Shown here: in pieces, positions 38,374-48,413 of the stretch | How positions within the stretch are numbered: position 1 is the first letter of the stretch | How the letters are laid out: every line of letters begins with the position of its first letter | DNA from: Providencia sp. PROV188 | GTDB lineage: Bacteria > Pseudomonadota > Gammaproteobacteria > Enterobacterales > Enterobacteriaceae | Reading direction: 5' to 3' | Length of the DNA: 64,000 nucleotides | Assembly: GCF_027595165.1 (NCBI RefSeq) | Contig: NZ_CP097291.1 | Span: forward strand, 2,790,001-2,854,000 | Program-made: the position numbers and the translations under genes | The notes under the pieces: model-generated | What the model saw: only the letters and a program-made list of their open reading frames with translations | Database searches by the model: none | What the model was told of the DNA's origin: nothing

Positions 38374-41010
38374 TTAGAGGCACTCGGCACTATACTTACT
38401 GAGGATTTCATATTGGCTTTCTGCTGGCAGTGTGTAATTGACCTTACACTGAGCATCCGCCCCATCTCCCCAACGTGCGATTAATTGTCCGGTTAACGGC
38501 AAACCAGTTAAGTAAACTTGCCCATCTTCCGCCACAATATTGCCACCACTATTTTCACCAGAAGAAACAACCGAGCCGAATGGCACCGGTTTTCCATGGC
38601 GAGTTAATGTCATCAGCACTTTGATCCCAACTTTCGGTTGGAAATCAGCGCGAACGACAGCGCCACGAGTTGGCACCACATTCAGAACGGGATCATCCAG
38701 ATCCACGTTATTCGCTAACGTATTGGTATTCAAAGCAATACGGTTTTCACGATATTCAGTGGCATAAGGTAATACCGCATAGCCCCGCCAGTCAGTCTCA
38801 ACCCCCGTTTGGTTTTCGACTTTCACATGTCCCGCACCTGGCGCTTTCACTAATACCACGGTATCGTTCATTGGCTGGCTCAGCGTTAATCCATTTTCAT
38901 GAGCTAAGACGCCCCCACTCAAACCGTAGTAAACTTGGCGAATGTTATCGGCATAGCTATAACCGACGTTGGCATTTCCATAAGCCCCGCGATAGTTCAG
39001 TGACGTATAGCCTGTCCCCGAAGAGTTACCTTGTCCACCGCCTGCATACCCAGCTTGAACGCTATAACTTAAGTTATTGTCTTCCAATAACGTTCCGTAT
39101 AAACCGGCGGTGTTGTTTACGCGACCTTTGAGATCGTGAGAAACGTTGTAACTTGCGCTGGCATTACGCCAGATAGACTGACTGTCTGAACGTAACCAAT
39201 GGCTAAAGGGAATGTTGACGTTCAATGCCAGCATTTGGTCGTTGCCATCCTGCCATGAGTTTTTGGACAGACTGTAACTTAATCCCCAACTAATCCCTTT
39301 AATCAGGGTGTTAATCCCTACCTGTAATTGCTTATCCGCTTTACTGGTATTCCAATACGTTTCATGACTTCCCGTCACATACATAGTGGATTGCTCACCC
39401 AACTGCTGGGTTAGAGTTAACTGAATTTTTTCGCGCTTGTTATAAGCTAAGTTGTAATAGTCAGAAAACTTAGGTGTCACTTGGATAATGCCGTCTTGCG
39501 TCGCAAGGTTATACCCTGACATCCGTTTGTACGTCGTATCCGCAAATGAGTAGTAACCCTTTGTTGAATACCGATAACCCGCCAGCTGAATAATCGTGCC
39601 CGTTTCATTCAGAGATTTGTTATATAAGAAACGAATTGACTGACCTTGATGGTTGCTATCATCCGGTAATTTGGCATTGGCATGGGTAATATCGATAGAT
39701 AGCGCCCCAAAGACACCGATATTTTTACCTATCCCTGCGTTAAAAGCTTGGTAACGATTGGCTAACTGAGTTCCACCATAGAGCGTCCAGCCATATGACA
39801 AACCGTGCAGTAACGTGGTTTGTAAGAATGTCGGTTTTTCCTGATTGCCGCTTCCCGAACGGTAATCCCCTACAGTGACGGCATATTGTGTATGCCCTTC
39901 ACGTTGGAGCAACGGAACGGATGAATATGGCACGGTGAAGCTCTGTACGGATCCATCCGCTTCCGTGATAGTCACATGCAAATCACCACTATTTCCCGCA
40001 GAATAGAGATCGTTAATCACAAACGGTCCCGGTGGGAATGTGTTGCGATAGATCTCATAGCCATTTTGCTTAACAGAGACATCCGCTGTACCGCGAGCGA
40101 TCCCTCGGATCACGGGCGCAAATCCTTTTTGGCTTTCAGGCAGCATATTATCGTCCGAGGCTAATTGAATGCCTCGGAAGTTAACACTGTCGAAAATTTC
40201 TCCCGGAGTGTAGCTATCACCCAGTGTCAAACGAGAGCGGATCACATTGATGCCACGCTCTAAATAGGTATTGATATGCTCCCAGCGAGTTTCGCTATTT
40301 GCTGTGCCTGTGCTGTGGCTCCATGTGGAGTTATCCCGTAAGCGCCACGCACCAAAGTTTAAACCACTTTGTAGATTCAAATAGTTATAGCTACTGTGCT
40401 TTCCGTCTTGATTACGTGCGCTGCTTCCCGTCAGGCTATAGTTTAAAATCCCTGCCGTGATCCCTGAATCCCAAAGTTCTGGAGGAATAAAACCTCGCGC
40501 TTTGTCTTTCATAAACAGTTGTGGAACGGTGATATATAACCGTTGCAAGCCCACATCAAATCTCGCCGTTGAATCCTTCACGGTGGATGATAATGGTTCA
40601 CAGGTATCTTTGGGCTTCGTCTGTAATTCTGGCAGCGCTAATGTATTGATCCCCATCTTGGCCAATTCATTAGGCGTCAAACAAGGGGACAGCTGTTTAT
40701 CATTTTTATCCAGAACAAAATTCACATCCCGGGTGAGTAAATAGCCATCATTAAGATAAACATCAACACGATAAGTCCCTTCAGGAACTTCTTGCCCTTG
40801 TTCAAACGCAGATAAATCTGCGACTGCTGAAGGATCATCCGCTAAGAAACGAGGGTTAAAATATAACTCTGCCGTCGCCCATGTTGGATAAAGGCATGCG
40901 CCTATCAAGAATGCCAGCGGAACCAAAGGAAAATGGCGTTCGAATCTGCATCCCAAAAATGATCCTTTTTTTGAAATTAATAGCCCTTTTTCAGATGTCA
41001 GATGTGACAT
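38374..41010 (-). CDS. fimD: fimbrial outer-membrane usher FimD
   Basis: An 878-residue usher, the length of E. coli FimD when read from the ATG at 41010, which has GGAGG 4 nt upstream; a TTG 18 nt earlier is less likely. Signal peptide, N-terminal chaperone-binding domain ([13 protein letters not shown]), a 24-strand barrel with plug ([20 protein letters not shown]), and C-terminal domains ending in YSAECL are all seen. It secretes and orders the pilins. No frameshift is visible. Confidence 0.94.
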   Translation of the reverse strand: MSHLTSEKGLLISKKGSFLGCRFERHFPLVPLAFLIGACLYPTWATAELYFNPRFLADDPSAVADLSAFEQGQEVPEGTYRVDVYLNDGYLLTRDVNFVLDKNDKQLSPCLTPNELAKMGINTLALPELQTKPKDTCEPLSSTVKDSTARFDVGLQRLYITVPQLFMKDKARGFIPPELWDSGITAGILNYSLTGSSARNQDGKHSSYNYLNLQSGLNFGAWRLRDNSTWSHSTGTANSETRWEHINTYLERGINVIRSRLTLGDSYTPGEIFDSVNFRGIQLASDDNMLPESQKGFAPVIRGIARGTADVSVKQNGYEIYRNTFPPGPFVINDLYSAGNSGDLHVTITEADGSVQSFTVPYSSVPLLQREGHTQYAVTVGDYRSGSGNQEKPTFLQTTLLHGLSYGWTLYGGTQLANRYQAFNAGIGKNIGVFGALSIDITHANAKLPDDSNHQGQSIRFLYNKSLNETGTIIQLAGYRYSTKGYYSFADTTYKRMSGYNLATQDGIIQVTPKFSDYYNLAYNKREKIQLTLTQQLGEQSTMYVTGSHETYWNTSKADKQLQVGINTLIKGISWGLSYSLSKNSWQDGNDQMLALNVNIPFSHWLRSDSQSIWRNASASYNVSHDLKGRVNNTAGLYGTLLEDNNLSYSVQAGYAGGGQGNSSGTGYTSLNYRGAYGNANVGYSYADNIRQVYYGLSGGVLAHENGLTLSQPMNDTVVLVKAPGAGHVKVENQTGVETDWRGYAVLPYATEYRENRIALNTNTLANNVDLDDPVLNVVPTRGAVVRADFQPKVGIKVLMTLTRHGKPVPFGSVVSSGENSGGNIVAEDGQVYLTGLPLTGQLIARWGDGADAQCKVNYTLPAESQYEILSKYSAECL

Positions 41011-41095
41011 GTCCCCTCCGCTCAACAATGTTGCTCAGCAAATTTCCAATTTGGAATGATGTTTAATTATTTTCGAGAAATAAAAACGTAAGTTT

Positions 41096-41794
41096 TTACT
41101 GCATTTTTCCTGTCATTTTCGGCGTTAGTGCGCCGTAATCATTAATGGTTTGGTAGCTAATAGCACCATTTCCATTGGAAGGAACATTCACTGACGCATC
41201 ACCAAATGGAGGAACAAGCACGTTATCCAATTTTGCTGCACCGATTTTTAAATCTGTAACTGTGGCAAAATAAGGCGTTGGGTTAACCACAATCAGTGAG
41301 CTACCTTGGCGCTTAAAGCGTAATTCTTCAGCCACTTTATCCGGCGCAATAGAGAGACCTGTAGGACGGTAATACAATTTAATGCGGCTAATAATCGCTA
41401 ACTGCAACGTATTCTCGCTCATGTTCGCTTTGTCCATTGCTGGAATCGCTTTCACATTCAGCCAAAACAGCGTTTCTCTATCTTTCGGTAATTGGTTATT
41501 GGTCGCATCAATAATGCGCAATGTATTTTCTTTAACGCCTTTCATCGTAAAAAGAGGCGGAGTGATCGCAAATTGGCTATCTTTTTGACCATTGGCATTT
41601 TCAACCCACGATTGGATCAGAAAAACGCCCTTTTCATCATTATTGGTCACGGCAAGTTGAACCTGCTTTTGATCCGCAGGATAAATCACTCGCGTTGCAC
41701 CTAATGCAACACCTGCATAAACCTGAGTGGATACGGTCGAACAGAGTAAAAGTAATAAGGCGGTAATGAACTTATATGTTTTTCTGGTTTTCAT
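41096..41794 (-). CDS. fimC: periplasmic fimbrial chaperone FimC
   Basis: A 232-residue chaperone starting at the ATG at 41794 with a normal signal peptide (FITALLLLLCSTVSTQVYA); the frame to 41866 would overlap fimI. The mature start GVALGATRVIYPADQ, the conserved RETLFWLNVKAIP and LAIISRIKLYYRP motifs and the end TINDYGALTPKMTG match FimC closely. It folds and caps pilins by donor-strand complementation. Confidence 0.93.
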   Translation of the reverse strand: MKTRKTYKFITALLLLLCSTVSTQVYAGVALGATRVIYPADQKQVQLAVTNNDEKGVFLIQSWVENANGQKDSQFAITPPLFTMKGVKENTLRIIDATNNQLPKDRETLFWLNVKAIPAMDKANMSENTLQLAIISRIKLYYRPTGLSIAPDKVAEELRFKRQGSSLIVVNPTPYFATVTDLKIGAAKLDNVLVPPFGDASVNVPSNGNGAISYQTINDYGALTPKMTGKMQ

Positions 41795-41858
41795 GTTTAC
41801 ATCTGTCCTTTTTTTACTAAAAAATGAAATAAATATGTCACTGTCTTTTTCGATATTT

Positions 41859-42395
41859 TTATTCATAAGTCAGTGAGAATAGTGCTTGAGCATTCGCTTT
41901 TCCGCCCATGATGTTCTCGCTTGTCGAGCGATACTTAGCAACAAAGTGCAATGTCATATCCCCATCACGCAGATTCGCCACTTTGAGTGGAGCACTATTC
42001 ACCGGAATTAAGGTATTTTTTGAATCAAAAATGGCAACTCCCACACCTTTCGCGGTGTTAGGCCCATCACCGATGGAAAAAATATCTGGGTTCCTTTCAT
42101 TAGCCACACCGTTGAAGGTAATGGATACATACTCGCTAACTGCATTGCTACACTCTCGGAGGTGAAGATCAAACGCCGTCGGTGCTGAATCTTGACCTGG
42201 AGCCTTGAATGCATTGGTGCGCACTTGTCCCATATTCACTACCAAATTACGGTCTGAAGTTTCAACAGTGCAGCCTTCTGCAATTAATTCCCCTTGAAAG
42301 CGCATCCCACCACCAGGAAGTTGAACTTTCCATTTATTCCCAGCTTGCAAAAATGGAGAAAACAGAAGGAGTGAAACTGCCAGCAGCTCTCTCAT
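41859..42395 (-). CDS. fimI: fimbrial protein FimI-like
   Basis: A 178-residue pilin-like protein with a short signal peptide (LLAVSLLLFSPFLQA) and pilin cysteines in AEGCTVETS and LRECSNAV. It ends NAQALFSLTYE. By place between fimA and fimC and by similarity it is FimI, proposed to end rod growth at the usher. AAGGTGG precedes the ATG. Confidence 0.88.
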   Translation of the reverse strand: MRELLAVSLLLFSPFLQAGNKWKVQLPGGGMRFQGELIAEGCTVETSDRNLVVNMGQVRTNAFKAPGQDSAPTAFDLHLRECSNAVSEYVSITFNGVANERNPDIFSIGDGPNTAKGVGVAIFDSKNTLIPVNSAPLKVANLRDGDMTLHFVAKYRSTSENIMGGKANAQALFSLTYE

Positions 42396-42423
42396 AAACT
42401 TCCACCTTTTGGTTCGTGAATAA

Positions 42424-42439
42424 AAGCCATCCTTGGCTT
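42424..42439 (-). terminator. attenuator hairpin between fimA and fimI
   Basis: On the minus strand AAGCCA-AGGA-TGGCTT is followed by TTATTC. It would let fimA mRNA outnumber the rest of the operon, as expected for the major subunit. Confidence 0.5.
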
Positions 42440-42472
42440 ATCAAATGGGATATCCCTAATCCTTTTTAGTGA

Positions 42473-43021
42473 TTACTCGTATTGAACAGCGAAGGTTGCA
42501 TCTGCGTTAGCAACACCAGCAGTTGTTGCACCCAGTGCGAAGTAACGAGCTTGGAATGGCAGAACGTTTGCACCGTCATTCAGAGTGATAGGGTTACTGA
42601 ATGTTGCACCATCCAGACCCAGAGGCGCGCTCTTACCATCTAAAATTTGGATACCAACGTTAGTCGCTGCACCTGAAGCTGAAGAAGCTACAGATAAAAC
42701 AGTTGGGTTAGTTGCATCTGCAGCAACACCGGTAAAGGCAACTTTTGCAGAAGTAGCAACTGTTGTATCACAGTCGTTTAATTGGATGTTGAAACCAACA
42801 GAACCACTGGTATCGCCCAATTTAGCTAATTTAGCTGTACGAACTTGACCTAAACGAACAGTTTGCTCTACAGAACCAGCATCAACAGCACACGCTGCAT
42901 TCACTAGCTCACCTTTAAAGTGTACCTGGCCGCCGTTTACGGTTGTTGTTGCAGCCATTGCAGCGACTGAACCTAAAGATAAAGCTGAAATAACAACAAG
43001 TGCTAGTGATTTAACTTTCAT
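42473..43021 (-). CDS. fimA: type 1 fimbrial major subunit FimA
   Basis: A 182-residue pilin with a signal peptide ending AAMA and the mature start [20 protein letters not shown]. It has the two cysteines of the pilin fold ([15 protein letters not shown]) and the end [11 protein letters not shown]. It is strongly similar to E. coli FimA along its length. Codon use is richer in GC than the surrounding intergenic DNA, as in highly expressed genes. It is the first structural gene of fimAICDFGH. Confidence 0.95.
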   Translation of the reverse strand: MKVKSLALVVISALSLGSVAAMAATTTVNGGQVHFKGELVNAACAVDAGSVEQTVRLGQVRTAKLAKLGDTSGSVGFNIQLNDCDTTVATSAKVAFTGVAADATNPTVLSVASSASGAATNVGIQILDGKSAPLGLDGATFSNPITLNDGANVLPFQARYFALGATTAGVANADATFAVQYE

Positions 43022-43106
43022 AATATTTCCTTATGTATATTTATTAAGTACAACTTGATAGAAAAAAACAAATACAGACTTCATGACACCATAATTAAAA
43101 CGACCG

Positions 43107-43143
43107 AATTTAATTAAATTGCCTAAAACAATTTAATTAAATT
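43107..43143. promoter_or_regulatory. 15-bp AT-rich inverted repeat upstream of fimA
   Basis: AATTTAATTAAATTG, 7-nt spacer CCTAAAA, CAATTTAATTAAATT. Each arm is itself a palindrome, so the site is both a direct and an inverted repeat. It lies in the gap between the XRE gene and fimA, about 86 bp before the fimA start, a likely operator or silencer site. Confidence 0.6.
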
Positions 43144-43170
43144 TGAATGATTTTAAAAAATAAGGGTCTG

Positions 43171-43446
43171 TCACTCTATTTTCGAGTGTTTGTATACACT
43201 AGAATCAAACAGATACTTCATTTTTTCGAAGAAAACATCAATATCTCGACTACTCATCTCAAGTGCATTAAATAGTATGATAAGCTTGTCAAATGATATA
43301 TTATTCACACCGTTTTCATATCGAGATATTTGCTGTTGGCTTACATTAATACGCTTTGCCAATTCACTTCCTGTTAATCCTGTGCGCCTACGGTAGTCTT
43401 TTAACATCCTGCCAATATTATTTGATAATGGTTCATAGTCTCGCAT
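43171..43446 (-). CDS. MrpJ-like XRE regulator upstream of fim
   Basis: A 91-residue HTH protein: NIGRMLKDYRRRTGLTGSEL, then AKRINVSQQQISRYENGVNN, with a helical tail. This is the MrpJ family of fimbria-linked regulators of Proteus, which repress flagella when fimbriae are made. It is transcribed in the same direction as fimA, 149 bp upstream, so it may control the fim operon or be expressed with it. Confidence 0.83.
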   Translation of the reverse strand: MRDYEPLSNNIGRMLKDYRRRTGLTGSELAKRINVSQQQISRYENGVNNISFDKLIILFNALEMSSRDIDVFFEKMKYLFDSSVYKHSKIE

Positions 43447-44366
43447 TTCAAACCTCTCAGATCATATTTCGCTGATTATTTTTTTATATTATCGATATAG
43501 GAAAATACGCTTCAGCTGTTATTAAGTTATAGAATTAAAACTGTAGTTAAAAATTGTTTTTTTCGATCGAAAAAGAGCTATTTGATATACGCAGGCTATC
43601 AATCATAAATATTAATTCATTTAAATCAATAAATAATCAAATATGAGTAAAATAATAAAACATAAAAATCAATACTTTATGAGCATCTAAAAATACCAAA
43701 ATAAATAATTGAAGATATTTCTTTAAATGAAATAAGGCGCGCATAACACGATATACATGTTAAATAGACACAATAATTTACAATAAGGACCATTATATAA
43801 AAATAAAACCGTTAATTAATGAAAAGCAATAACCACAAAATTACAATTAATTCGCAAAGATAAAAATAAAAACAAATCAAAAAAAAGATAATCAATATTA
43901 GAATATCAAATGATTTATAATAAAACAGCATAAAATACCAATAACCCCAAGACCCCAATTACGAGTTGAAAACAACTTTCAATAAAAACAAAAAACTAAA
44001 TTCATTATAGCCGCATATAAGAATAATCCTAGTAAGAGTTGAATAAATATGTAAGTAATTATTACACCCAATATTTCACCTTTATTTCGTGTTTTTTATT
44101 ATATTATTTAAATTAAATTTAATAATTTTATAACCTTGTGTGTTAAATAACCAAGAACACATAAAAAACATCAAAAAAACCTATTCATTAATTAAAAACT
44201 CTTTATTTAATGATTTATTTCACTCGAGTCATTGAACTAAACGAACAAGATACACATTAAAGATAGTTTAGAAATAGTAATACAATTGATCAGTATAAAT
44301 ACTAGGTAATATTGAATGAATTATTTATAGAGCTCCTAGGAACGCTGGCTCGCCAATGTTGTGTGA
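43447..44366. other. very AT-rich gap upstream of the fim regulator
   Basis: About 920 bp of strongly AT-rich DNA without a supported gene. No fimB/fimE recombinase and no TTGGGGCCA-type fimS inverted repeat was found here. It must contain the promoter of the XRE-fim transcript. Confidence 0.45.
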
Positions 44367-44510
44367 GTTGAGCCGATAGGATTAGAAAATGATTGGATAA
44401 GAAAAGCAGTAAAGATACTTGGAATAACAGAAGGGAAATCGGTGTTATTTAGAAATGTCGTTGATATGCCTTTAGAGGATCAAATAAACCACCCACATAG
44501 GGGTGGTTAG
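44367..44510 (+). pseudogene. possible 3' remnant of a lost gene
   Basis: An uninterrupted frame of 47 codons, with no start codon and a stop on its left border, ends at TAG 44510. It reads as protein-like (IGLENDWIRKAVKILGITEG, VLFRNVVDMPLEDQ) and its composition is less AT-rich than its surroundings. It looks like the end of a decayed gene whose terminator hairpin remains. I do not recognise the parent family. Confidence 0.3.
44487..44508 (-). terminator. hairpin after the YdeP-like gene
   Basis: AACCACCC with GGGTGGTT, 6-nt loop, just past the stop of the leftward YdeP-like gene. The T-run is short (TTTATTTG). Confidence 0.55.
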
Positions 44511-44522
44511 AATTTAAAACAA

Positions 44523-46817
44523 TTAGGATACTGCACTTACCTTCTCTAAAATTACTGGAATATTTTTATACGCAGGAATACCACATTGAGGGTCAAAGTT
44601 ATCAAGTGCTATCAAATTATTTGCTTCAGGAAAATAAGTGGCAACACAGCGATCAGCCATATCATAGATAACCACTTTTAGGTTATCTAAACGACGTTTA
44701 GTCCTATTTTGCCGATTATCTAAGGCAATAACATTGACTCTATCACCAGCAGATAATTTTTGTTTTTTTGCCTGAGCTTCACTGATAAAAATGACGTCTC
44801 TCTGTCCAAAAACACCACGATAGCGGTCATTCATTCCATAAATAGTTGTATTGTACTGGTCATGACTACGTATAGTTGCCAAAACTAATTCGCTATGTGT
44901 CGCAGACTCTGGATCTTCAATGACACCTTCAGTTGTTATAAAGTTTGCTTTACCTGATTGAGTTAACCACTTACGCTGAGCCGCTGCATTTGTTAAATGA
45001 AAACCTCCAGGAATTCGGATTCTTTTATTGTAATCTTCAAAACCTGGTAATACAGCTTCCATTGCATCACGAATTTTATCGTAATCATCAATGAAATCAT
45101 CCCATTCAACTTTTGAGTTAGGAATCGTCGCTTTGGCAAGACCAGCAACAATTGCACATTCCGATTTTAAATATGGGCTAGCAGGTTTTAGCTTGCCATG
45201 TGAAGCATGTACCATTGACATAGAATCCTCAACAGTAATGCTTTGCGGACCTGATTTTTGAATATCTACTTCTGTACGACCTAATACAGGAAATAAAAAT
45301 GTATTCTTTGCCGTCAACAAATGTGATCGATTAAGTTTGGTCCCAATATGAACAGCCATATCAAGTTTTTTCATTCCGCTGTAGCATGCATCTTTATCTG
45401 GCATAGCAACTGCAAGGTTTCCCCCCATACAAATCAATGCGTTTACTTTGCCTTCAGAGATTGCTTGCATGCTAGCCACGGCTGCATGACCAAAAGCGAT
45501 AGGAGGCTTAAAACCAAAGCGTTGCTCAATTTTGTCGATAAAAGATTGGCTTGGTTTTTCGGTTATTCCAACAGTACGATCGCCTTGCACATTAGAATGC
45601 CCTCTCAATGGGCAAATTCCCGCACCATCTCGACCAATATTACCTTTCAATAATAAAAGATTGATTAGTTGCTGAATATTTTGAGTACCATGCTGGTGCT
45701 GCGTAATTCCCATGCCATAACAGATAATGGTATTTTTTGCCTCGATATAAAGTTGAGCAATTTGTTCTATTTCATCACGAGTCATGCCACTCACCGATAA
45801 AAGATCATCCCAAGAAGTAGTGAGCACATCTTGCTTAAGGTTATCAAAACCAACGGTATGAGTGCTTATAAATTCACTATCTAATATAGGCGCTTGACCT
45901 CTTGCTATAGCCGCATCGTGGTACTCAATAATAATGCGAATGACACCTTTAATTAATGCAGTATCTCCACCGATTCTAACTTTATAGTAATATCCTGCGA
46001 GAGGCGTGGACTCTAGCGTCAACATTTCAATTGGATCTTGCGGATAAGCAAATCGTTCTAATCCTCTTTCTTTTAAAGGGTTAATTGCGATAATTTTGGC
46101 ACCTCGTTTTGATACTTCACGAAGTGAGCTGAGCATTCGAGGATGATTAGTTCCTGGATTATGTCCAATACAAATTACTAAATCAGCCTTGTCAAAATCA
46201 TCAAGTAATACCGTACCTTTACCCACACCTATTGAGGCTGCGAGACCGACACTTGTCGGCTCATGGCACATATTTGAACAATCCGGAAAATTGTTAGTTC
46301 CATACTCTCTGGCAAAAAGCTGATATAAAAACGCAGCTTCATTTGAAGTTCGACCTGAAGTATAAAATTCAACCGAATTAGGATCTGAGTAATTTGATAA
46401 CCGCTGACCTATTTGAGCAAAAGCATCGTTCCATTCAATTTTTTCATAGCGATCTGTTTGCTCATTATATTTCATTGGATGAGTTAGACGACCTTCATTT
46501 TCCAAGTCATAGTCATCCCACGTTAACAATTCACTAACGGTATGTTTCGCAAAGAACTCAAGTGTTGCTCTCTTTGCTGTGGCTTCCCATGCCATCGCTT
46601 TTGCACCATTTTCACAGACATCAAACGATGCACTATGTTTAGGGTCAGGCCATGCACAACCGGGGCAGTCAAAACCTTGAGGCTTATTCATTTCAAACAT
46701 AGTAATAATATCGGGTACAATATCCATCTGCTCGCGTATAGCTTCAGCGACAGCTTTAACTGCTCCCCAGCCTGCCGCAGGTCCAGTGTAATTTTCGATT
46801 TTTTCTTTCATTTTCAT
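44523..46817 (-). CDS. ydeP: YdeP-like FdhF-family molybdopterin oxidoreductase
   Basis: A 764-residue protein of the FdhF/YdeP family. Near the N-terminus it has [19 protein letters not shown], then [20 protein letters not shown] and [13 protein letters not shown], and binding motifs for molybdopterin guanine dinucleotide ([43 protein letters not shown]). In E. coli YdeP supports acid resistance; its substrate is unknown. The canonical 4Fe-4S CxxCxxxC motif of formate dehydrogenases is not obvious. It is monocistronic here, flanked by AT-rich DNA. Confidence 0.9.
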   Translation of the reverse strand: MKMKEKIENYTGPAAGWGAVKAVAEAIREQMDIVPDIITMFEMNKPQGFDCPGCAWPDPKHSASFDVCENGAKAMAWEATAKRATLEFFAKHTVSELLTWDDYDLENEGRLTHPMKYNEQTDRYEKIEWNDAFAQIGQRLSNYSDPNSVEFYTSGRTSNEAAFLYQLFAREYGTNNFPDCSNMCHEPTSVGLAASIGVGKGTVLLDDFDKADLVICIGHNPGTNHPRMLSSLREVSKRGAKIIAINPLKERGLERFAYPQDPIEMLTLESTPLAGYYYKVRIGGDTALIKGVIRIIIEYHDAAIARGQAPILDSEFISTHTVGFDNLKQDVLTTSWDDLLSVSGMTRDEIEQIAQLYIEAKNTIICYGMGITQHQHGTQNIQQLINLLLLKGNIGRDGAGICPLRGHSNVQGDRTVGITEKPSQSFIDKIEQRFGFKPPIAFGHAAVASMQAISEGKVNALICMGGNLAVAMPDKDACYSGMKKLDMAVHIGTKLNRSHLLTAKNTFLFPVLGRTEVDIQKSGPQSITVEDSMSMVHASHGKLKPASPYLKSECAIVAGLAKATIPNSKVEWDDFIDDYDKIRDAMEAVLPGFEDYNKRIRIPGGFHLTNAAAQRKWLTQSGKANFITTEGVIEDPESATHSELVLATIRSHDQYNTTIYGMNDRYRGVFGQRDVIFISEAQAKKQKLSAGDRVNVIALDNRQNRTKRRLDNLKVVIYDMADRCVATYFPEANNLIALDNFDPQCGIPAYKNIPVILEKVSAVS

Positions 46818-47686
46818 TACTCTTTTAAATTTAAATGTAACAAGAAATAAACGTTATTTTATTACAGTGTAATTATGATTAATGTGGAGTGACGAATACC
46901 GACTTATCTTTTTTTGAATATAATTCAAAAATAAAATGTTATTTCATAGATAACATATCAAATAGGATTATTAATAATAAGGAATTATCTTCCATTAATA
47001 ACTTTTATTTTATTGGCTATAGATTAAAACTCTAATGAATTAAAAAAACATAACATTATCAAATGAATACGGGATTTTATATACATAATTTTGCTCTATT
47101 TTAAACAAAAATGACGTTTTTCAATATAATATAATTCAATTAATGAAGTGTTAAATAACAAAATTAACAGTTAAATATTATATGGTTTAGTTTGAGCAGA
47201 AAGCACCATATTCATCACCTAACAAGGATATCAACATCCAAAACCCACAACTATTTTAGGTATTAATGATGAATTACCTTATAGTTGAATAGGTAGACGT
47301 TAATTGAACGAAGAAAGGCTAAAATCAGCTGATTCAATGAATTTCAGGCATAAAAAAAGACATCCTGTGATGTCTATTGATATACGCTTGCTTGAGAATG
47401 GCCCCTACAGGATTCAATATAAAGCCATACCATATTGATTATAAAGACCTTAAATTCATTCAATTTCGCATCATGCCCCCAATTATGCCCCCTTTTTATT
47501 TTGTGACTCAAAAATTAAGAGGTTTAGATATCGATTTTATTTGAATGATATTATTGCAAAAATATCATCAATCGTTAGTTATGTTGCAAAATTTGGCATA
47601 CAAACAAGTTTATAGGCATTGAACCATTAGAAGTAAAATTAGAATATTTAAGCGAGCAAAGCGAAACAAATACAAAGAAATATGAT
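46818..47686. other. AT-rich junction between chromosome and mobile element
   Basis: About 870 bp without a gene. The left part is very AT-rich and contains the YdeP promoter region. At 47473-47492 the word ATGCCCCC occurs twice with a 12-bp period, resembling integrase arm-type sites. The segment at 47403-47418 (ATGGCCCCTACAGGATTC region) faintly resembles the 3' end of a tRNA gene. The left end of the element is placed here. Confidence 0.4.
47358..47375 (-). terminator. intrinsic terminator at the left end of the element
   Basis: A perfect 7-bp stem, AGACATC with GATGTCT, 4-nt loop, followed on the minus strand by TTTTTTTA. It ends leftward transcription from the mobile element. Confidence 0.75.
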
Positions 47687-48154
47687 TTAATCTATCTGAG
47701 GTGGGTTTTCTTCAAGTTTTTGGAGATCTCCTTCTTGATCTTTTCTCAATGCTGTCATTGAAGCCTTTGATAATAAAATATCATCTTGCATAGCAATCAG
47801 TAACTCATTTTCTAGCATTTCTTTAACTCTCGGAGGAAGGTTTTTATCCTTTAATCTATTTTTAATTCTTTTAATCGTTTTGTCACTTTCTGACAAAATC
47901 CCTCTTTGTGACGCCCCAACCTTTTTGATCAACCACAATTTTCTTATTCCATAAGATAAAGACAGAGCAAAAACAGGGAGTGAAGCAAACGCAAGAGGCT
48001 TAAGTGAAGAAAAATCTATACCGTAAATTATAAAACTCCATTCAGCCAAAAACACCGAAGCCGCACCAGATATGAGAGTTGCAGATAAATTGGGTAACGT
48101 TTTCTCCATTTTTGAAGTGGCGTTATCAATGGAATCAGAGGAGCTAGTCACCAT
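47687..48154 (-). CDS. unknown membrane protein of the left cassette
   Basis: A 155-residue protein with two hydrophobic segments (about residues 23-45 and 52-70) and a charged, probably coiled cytoplasmic tail (IKRIKNRLKDKNLPPRVKEM, MLENELLIAMQDDILL). I do not recognise a family. Its ATG overlaps the stop of the 79-residue gene by 11 nt, so the two are translationally coupled and may form one complex. It is the last gene before the element's left terminator. Confidence 0.6.
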   Translation of the reverse strand: MVTSSSDSIDNATSKMEKTLPNLSATLISGAASVFLAEWSFIIYGIDFSSLKPLAFASLPVFALSLSYGIRKLWLIKKVGASQRGILSESDKTIKRIKNRLKDKNLPPRVKEMLENELLIAMQDDILLSKASMTALRKDQEGDLQKLEENPPQID

Positions 48155-48383
48155 TATTAGCGCTCTTACTTCTTACAGCCTTAGCTGCTTTTTCATATAA
48201 TTCTTTTTGTGTTTTACCAGTAATAACGAATCGCTCTATTTCACCATTAGAGCTTTCAAATTCAACTAACACTTCTTTCTTAGGTAAAAGCTGGTACGCG
48301 ATCCAATCAAATGAAACTCTAAATATTAGATAAGACAAGGGAAGACAGCCAAAAAATAACAGCCAAATAGCAAGTGATTGCAT
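48144..48383 (-). CDS. unknown small membrane protein of the left cassette
   Basis: A 79-residue protein with an N-terminal hydrophobic helix (LAIWLLFFGCLPLSYLIF) and a short hydrophilic domain (EVLVEFESSNGEIERFVITG) ending in a helix. AGGGAGGAG precedes the ATG, a strong translation signal. It is coupled to the following two-helix protein and lies 30 bp after the 282-residue gene. No family assignment. Confidence 0.6.
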   Translation of the reverse strand: MQSLAIWLLFFGCLPLSYLIFRVSFDWIAYQLLPKKEVLVEFESSNGEIERFVITGKTQKELYEKAAKAVRSKSANNGD

Positions 48384-48413
48384 TTTCTCCTCCCTTATTT
48401 CACCTAAATTAAC

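Noticed and set aside
38363..38465. Upstream extension of fimF into the usher gene
   Set aside because: The extension overlaps fimD codons and places a long non-signal tail before the signal peptide. The GTG at 38363 has a strong ribosome-binding site and gives the right length.
43021..44522. fimS-like invertible promoter
   Set aside because: No pair of about 9-bp inverted repeats flanking roughly 300 bp, no TTGGGGCCA word and no recombinase gene were found. The 15-bp repeat at 43107 has only a 7-bp spacer.
44523..46817. True formate dehydrogenase H
   Set aside because: No in-frame TGA selenocysteine codon or canonical N-terminal 4Fe-4S motif is visible. The sequence is YdeP-like throughout.
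47400..47420. tRNA 3' end as an attachment site
   Set aside because: The resemblance covers only about 16 bases. No cloverleaf or complete T-arm can be drawn, so it is not listed as a tRNA.
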